From: Anaerolineae bacterium
GTDB taxonomy: Bacteria; Chloroflexota; Anaerolineae; B4-G1; SLSP01
Assembly: GCA_016934645.1 (NCBI GenBank)
Contig: JAFGSL010000239.1
Coordinates: forward strand, 1-5,853
Reading direction: 5' to 3'
Length of the DNA: 5,853 nt
Below, in pieces: positions 4,422-5,853 of the stretch. The notes beneath the pieces are model-generated. The model ran no database searches, had not been told where the DNA came from, and saw nothing but the letters and a program-made list of their open reading frames with translations. Every line of letters starts with the position of its first letter. Position 1 is the first letter of the stretch. Made by a program: the position numbers and the translations under genes.

Positions 4422-5483
4422 ATGAAAAAACGAAGCCTGCAAATCATCGTTACCCTGGCTTTGAGCGCAGTGGCCCTCTATTTTGCGCTACGTGATGTAG
4501 ATTATTCCGAGGTGGGTGCAGCGCTACAACAAGTAAGGGTGGGTTGGCTCCTGCTGACTCTTGGATTGATTCTGGTGACGCTCGTTATCCGTGCGCAGCG
4601 CTGGCGGATTTTGTTGGGCCGCAAGCTCTCCCTCCGTGATACCTTCGGCTTGATCAACATCGGCTATCTGGTCAGCGGGGTGTTGCCGATGCGGTTGGGC
4701 GACCCCGCCCGGGCTGCCGCCGCCAGTGCGCGCGGGCCGGTCTCGGTCATCGCGGCGCTCTCTACTGTGGTGGTGGAGCGCGTGCTGGATATGTTCCTCG
4801 TTGTTATTATGCTTGTGGGAACACTGCCCTTTGTACCTGGACTGCGTATTTATCTCGCCGATGGGCAACTCGGTGAATCACTTTCCTATCAATTGATCAT
4901 CGGGCTGAGCGGTGTGCTGGCTTTGGGGCTTTTGGTCATGTTTTTTCTGGTGGCGTTGTTTCCCCAGAAGATCGAGGCGCTGGCACAACGAGTGCTGGAA
5001 CTGTTGCGCGTCCCCAATCCAGAACGCTGGCTGAAGCCCGTCCAGCATGCACTAGATGGCCTGATCGCGCTGCGTTCGGTGCGCGAAGGGGGAGCGATGT
5101 TGCTGTGGTCAGTGGTTTTGTGGATCGTGACTATCTTGTATTTTCTGACTGGATTGCAGGCCTGCCCCTTCCTGCCTGGCGGCGATAGCGTGCTCAGGGC
5201 CGTAGTCGTCACCTGGTCTAGCGCCTTTGGCATGGTGTTCCCGGCGACCGGTGGACTGGGATCGTTTCACGCCGCAGTACGCGAGGCGCTCTTCTGGGGC
5301 TTCGGCATTGCGTACGAAGCGGGCTTAACCTACGCCGTGATCGTTCATGCGTTGCCCTACTTCACCGGCATCATCCTGGGCGCGCTGACGCTCCTGGTTT
5401 GGGGTATCTCTTTCAAGAGCCTCGTCAGCAACGCACAGCAGGTTGAAGCTTCACCTGAGTCAAATTCACCCGATCCATCGTAA
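4422..5483 (+). CDS. UPF0104 / LPG-synthase-TM-type integral membrane protein (flippase-like)
   Basis: A 353-residue polytopic membrane protein of the family that includes YbhN, AglD-like proteins and the membrane half of MprF. It starts with MKKRS and a first helix (about 6-22), then a helix at 42-58 and the family blocks RAQRWRILLGRK (57-68), GYLVSGVLPMRLGDPARA (81-98), VVVERVLDMF (116-125) and PATGGLGSFHAAV (274-286), with further helices at about 108-140, 158-180, 226-243 and 305-330. The tail after 335 is polar. The lysyltransferase catalytic domain of MprF is absent. Relatives act in lipid or glycan export or membrane-lipid modification; the substrate here is unknown. I chose ATG 4422 over an in-frame TTG at 4365. 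The -10 box at 4409-4414 would lie inside the longer version, and the MKKRS start suits a membrane protein. A sugar epimerase gene follows after 16 bases, suggesting a shared role in surface glycan or glycolipid synthesis. Confidence 0.9.
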   Translation: MKKRSLQIIVTLALSAVALYFALRDVDYSEVGAALQQVRVGWLLLTLGLILVTLVIRAQRWRILLGRKLSLRDTFGLINIGYLVSGVLPMRLGDPARAAAASARGPVSVIAALSTVVVERVLDMFLVVIMLVGTLPFVPGLRIYLADGQLGESLSYQLIIGLSGVLALGLLVMFFLVALFPQKIEALAQRVLELLRVPNPERWLKPVQHALDGLIALRSVREGGAMLLWSVVLWIVTILYFLTGLQACPFLPGGDSVLRAVVVTWSSAFGMVFPATGGLGSFHAAVREALFWGFGIAYEAGLTYAVIVHALPYFTGIILGALTLLVWGISFKSLVSNAQQVEASPESNSPDPS

Positions 5484-5499
5484 CGCGGGGGGTTCTACA

Positions 5500-5853
5500 A
5501 TGCATTATTTGATTACCGGCGGGGCCGGGTTTATCGGCTCGAATTACGTCCATCGGCTCCTGCAACGTGGGGAGCGTGTGACCATCTTCGACAACCTCTC
5601 GCGGCGCGGCGCACTGGCGAACCTCGATTGGCTGCGGGCGACGTTTGGCGCCGACGCTTTCCGGCTCATCCAGGGCGACGTGCGTGATGCGACGTTGCTC
5701 ACCACCGCCGCCCGCGACGTCGGTGTCATCATTCACCTGGCCTCGCAGGTGGCTGTCACCACCTCGGTCTTGCATCCGCGTGAGGACTTCGAGATCAACG
5801 TCACCGGCACGTTCAACGTGCTGGAAGCGGCGCGCTTGATGGGCAATCATCCC
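5500..5853 (+). CDS. NAD-dependent nucleotide-sugar epimerase, CDP-paratose 2-epimerase-like (partial, 5' end)
   Basis: The gene runs off the right edge; 118 residues are visible of an extended short-chain dehydrogenase that normally has about 340. The N-terminus MHYLITGGAGFIGSNYV contains the NAD-binding GGxGFxG loop (residues 7-13). FDNLSRRGALANLDWL (about 29-44), GDVRD (about 54-58) and LASQVAVTTSVLHPREDFEINVTGT (about 70-94) follow. FDNLSR-x-GA-x-x-NL-x-WL and QVA-x-TTS-x-x-x-P-x-x-DFEINV are hallmarks of CDP-paratose 2-epimerase (RfbE/Tyv), which makes CDP-tyvelose from CDP-paratose using bound NAD. The Tyr-xxx-Lys active site lies beyond the window, so I assign the subfamily but withhold a symbol. 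A G-rich stretch (5487-5492) 7 bases before the ATG serves as ribosome binding site. The 16-base gap suggests co-transcription with the UPF0104 gene. Confidence 0.88.
   Translation, partial: MHYLITGGAGFIGSNYVHRLLQRGERVTIFDNLSRRGALANLDWLRATFGADAFRLIQGDVRDATLLTTAARDVGVIIHLASQVAVTTSVLHPREDFEINVTGTFNVLEAARLMGNHP

Overview
The window looks like chromosomal DNA of a moderately GC-rich bacterium. Compact operons, heptamer/octamer simple-repeat arrays, a CBS-ACT protein and a probable leaderless promoter would fit a filamentous Chloroflexota-type organism. That placement is an inference from overall style and has not been tested. No rRNA, tRNA, CRISPR array or transposase gene is visible. No non-coding stretch exceeds about 120 bases, so nearly everything is protein-coding.

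Layout. (1) Positions 1-1968, plus strand: a tight four-gene run. It holds the 3' end of an unrecognised protein with two CQLG-x-F motifs, an AcuB-like CBS-CBS-ACT protein, a small YfcE/MJ0936-type metallophosphoesterase, and a stand-alone cyclic-nucleotide-binding (CNB) domain protein. Gaps are 21, 36 and 21 bases. Three of the four look like ligand-sensing or regulatory modules rather than pathway enzymes. (2) 1969-2069: a convergent junction carrying a perfect 15-bp inverted repeat with arms 66 bases apart; the right arm lies inside the last codons of the opposing gene. (3) 2037-4300, minus strand: coaX (type III pantothenate kinase, first step of CoA synthesis), followed with an ATGA overlap by a GT39/ArnT-like membrane glycosyltransferase. 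The junction of these two genes is made of octamer repeats, and a second, heptamer array is embedded in the glycosyltransferase reading frame. (4) 4301-4421: a divergent promoter region with a strong extended -10 box on the plus strand, a perfect 9-bp inverted repeat, and a likely coaX promoter and Shine-Dalgarno site on the minus strand. (5) 4422-5853, plus strand: a UPF0104/LPG-synthase-TM-type integral membrane protein, then the 5' part of a nucleotide-sugar epimerase closely resembling CDP-paratose 2-epimerase (tyvelose epimerase).

How it fits together. The right-hand genes (membrane glycosyltransferase, UPF0104 membrane protein, sugar epimerase) suggest surface glycan or glycolipid assembly, although the glycosyltransferase is transcribed with coaX and not with the other two. 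The left-hand operon may be a small nucleotide-responsive regulatory set, but nothing in the sequence proves that. I do not see a clear-cut new defence or mobile system. The most unusual features are the repeat arrays that supply start, stop and coding sequence, the inverted-repeat element at the convergent junction, and the promoter that points to a leaderless transcript.
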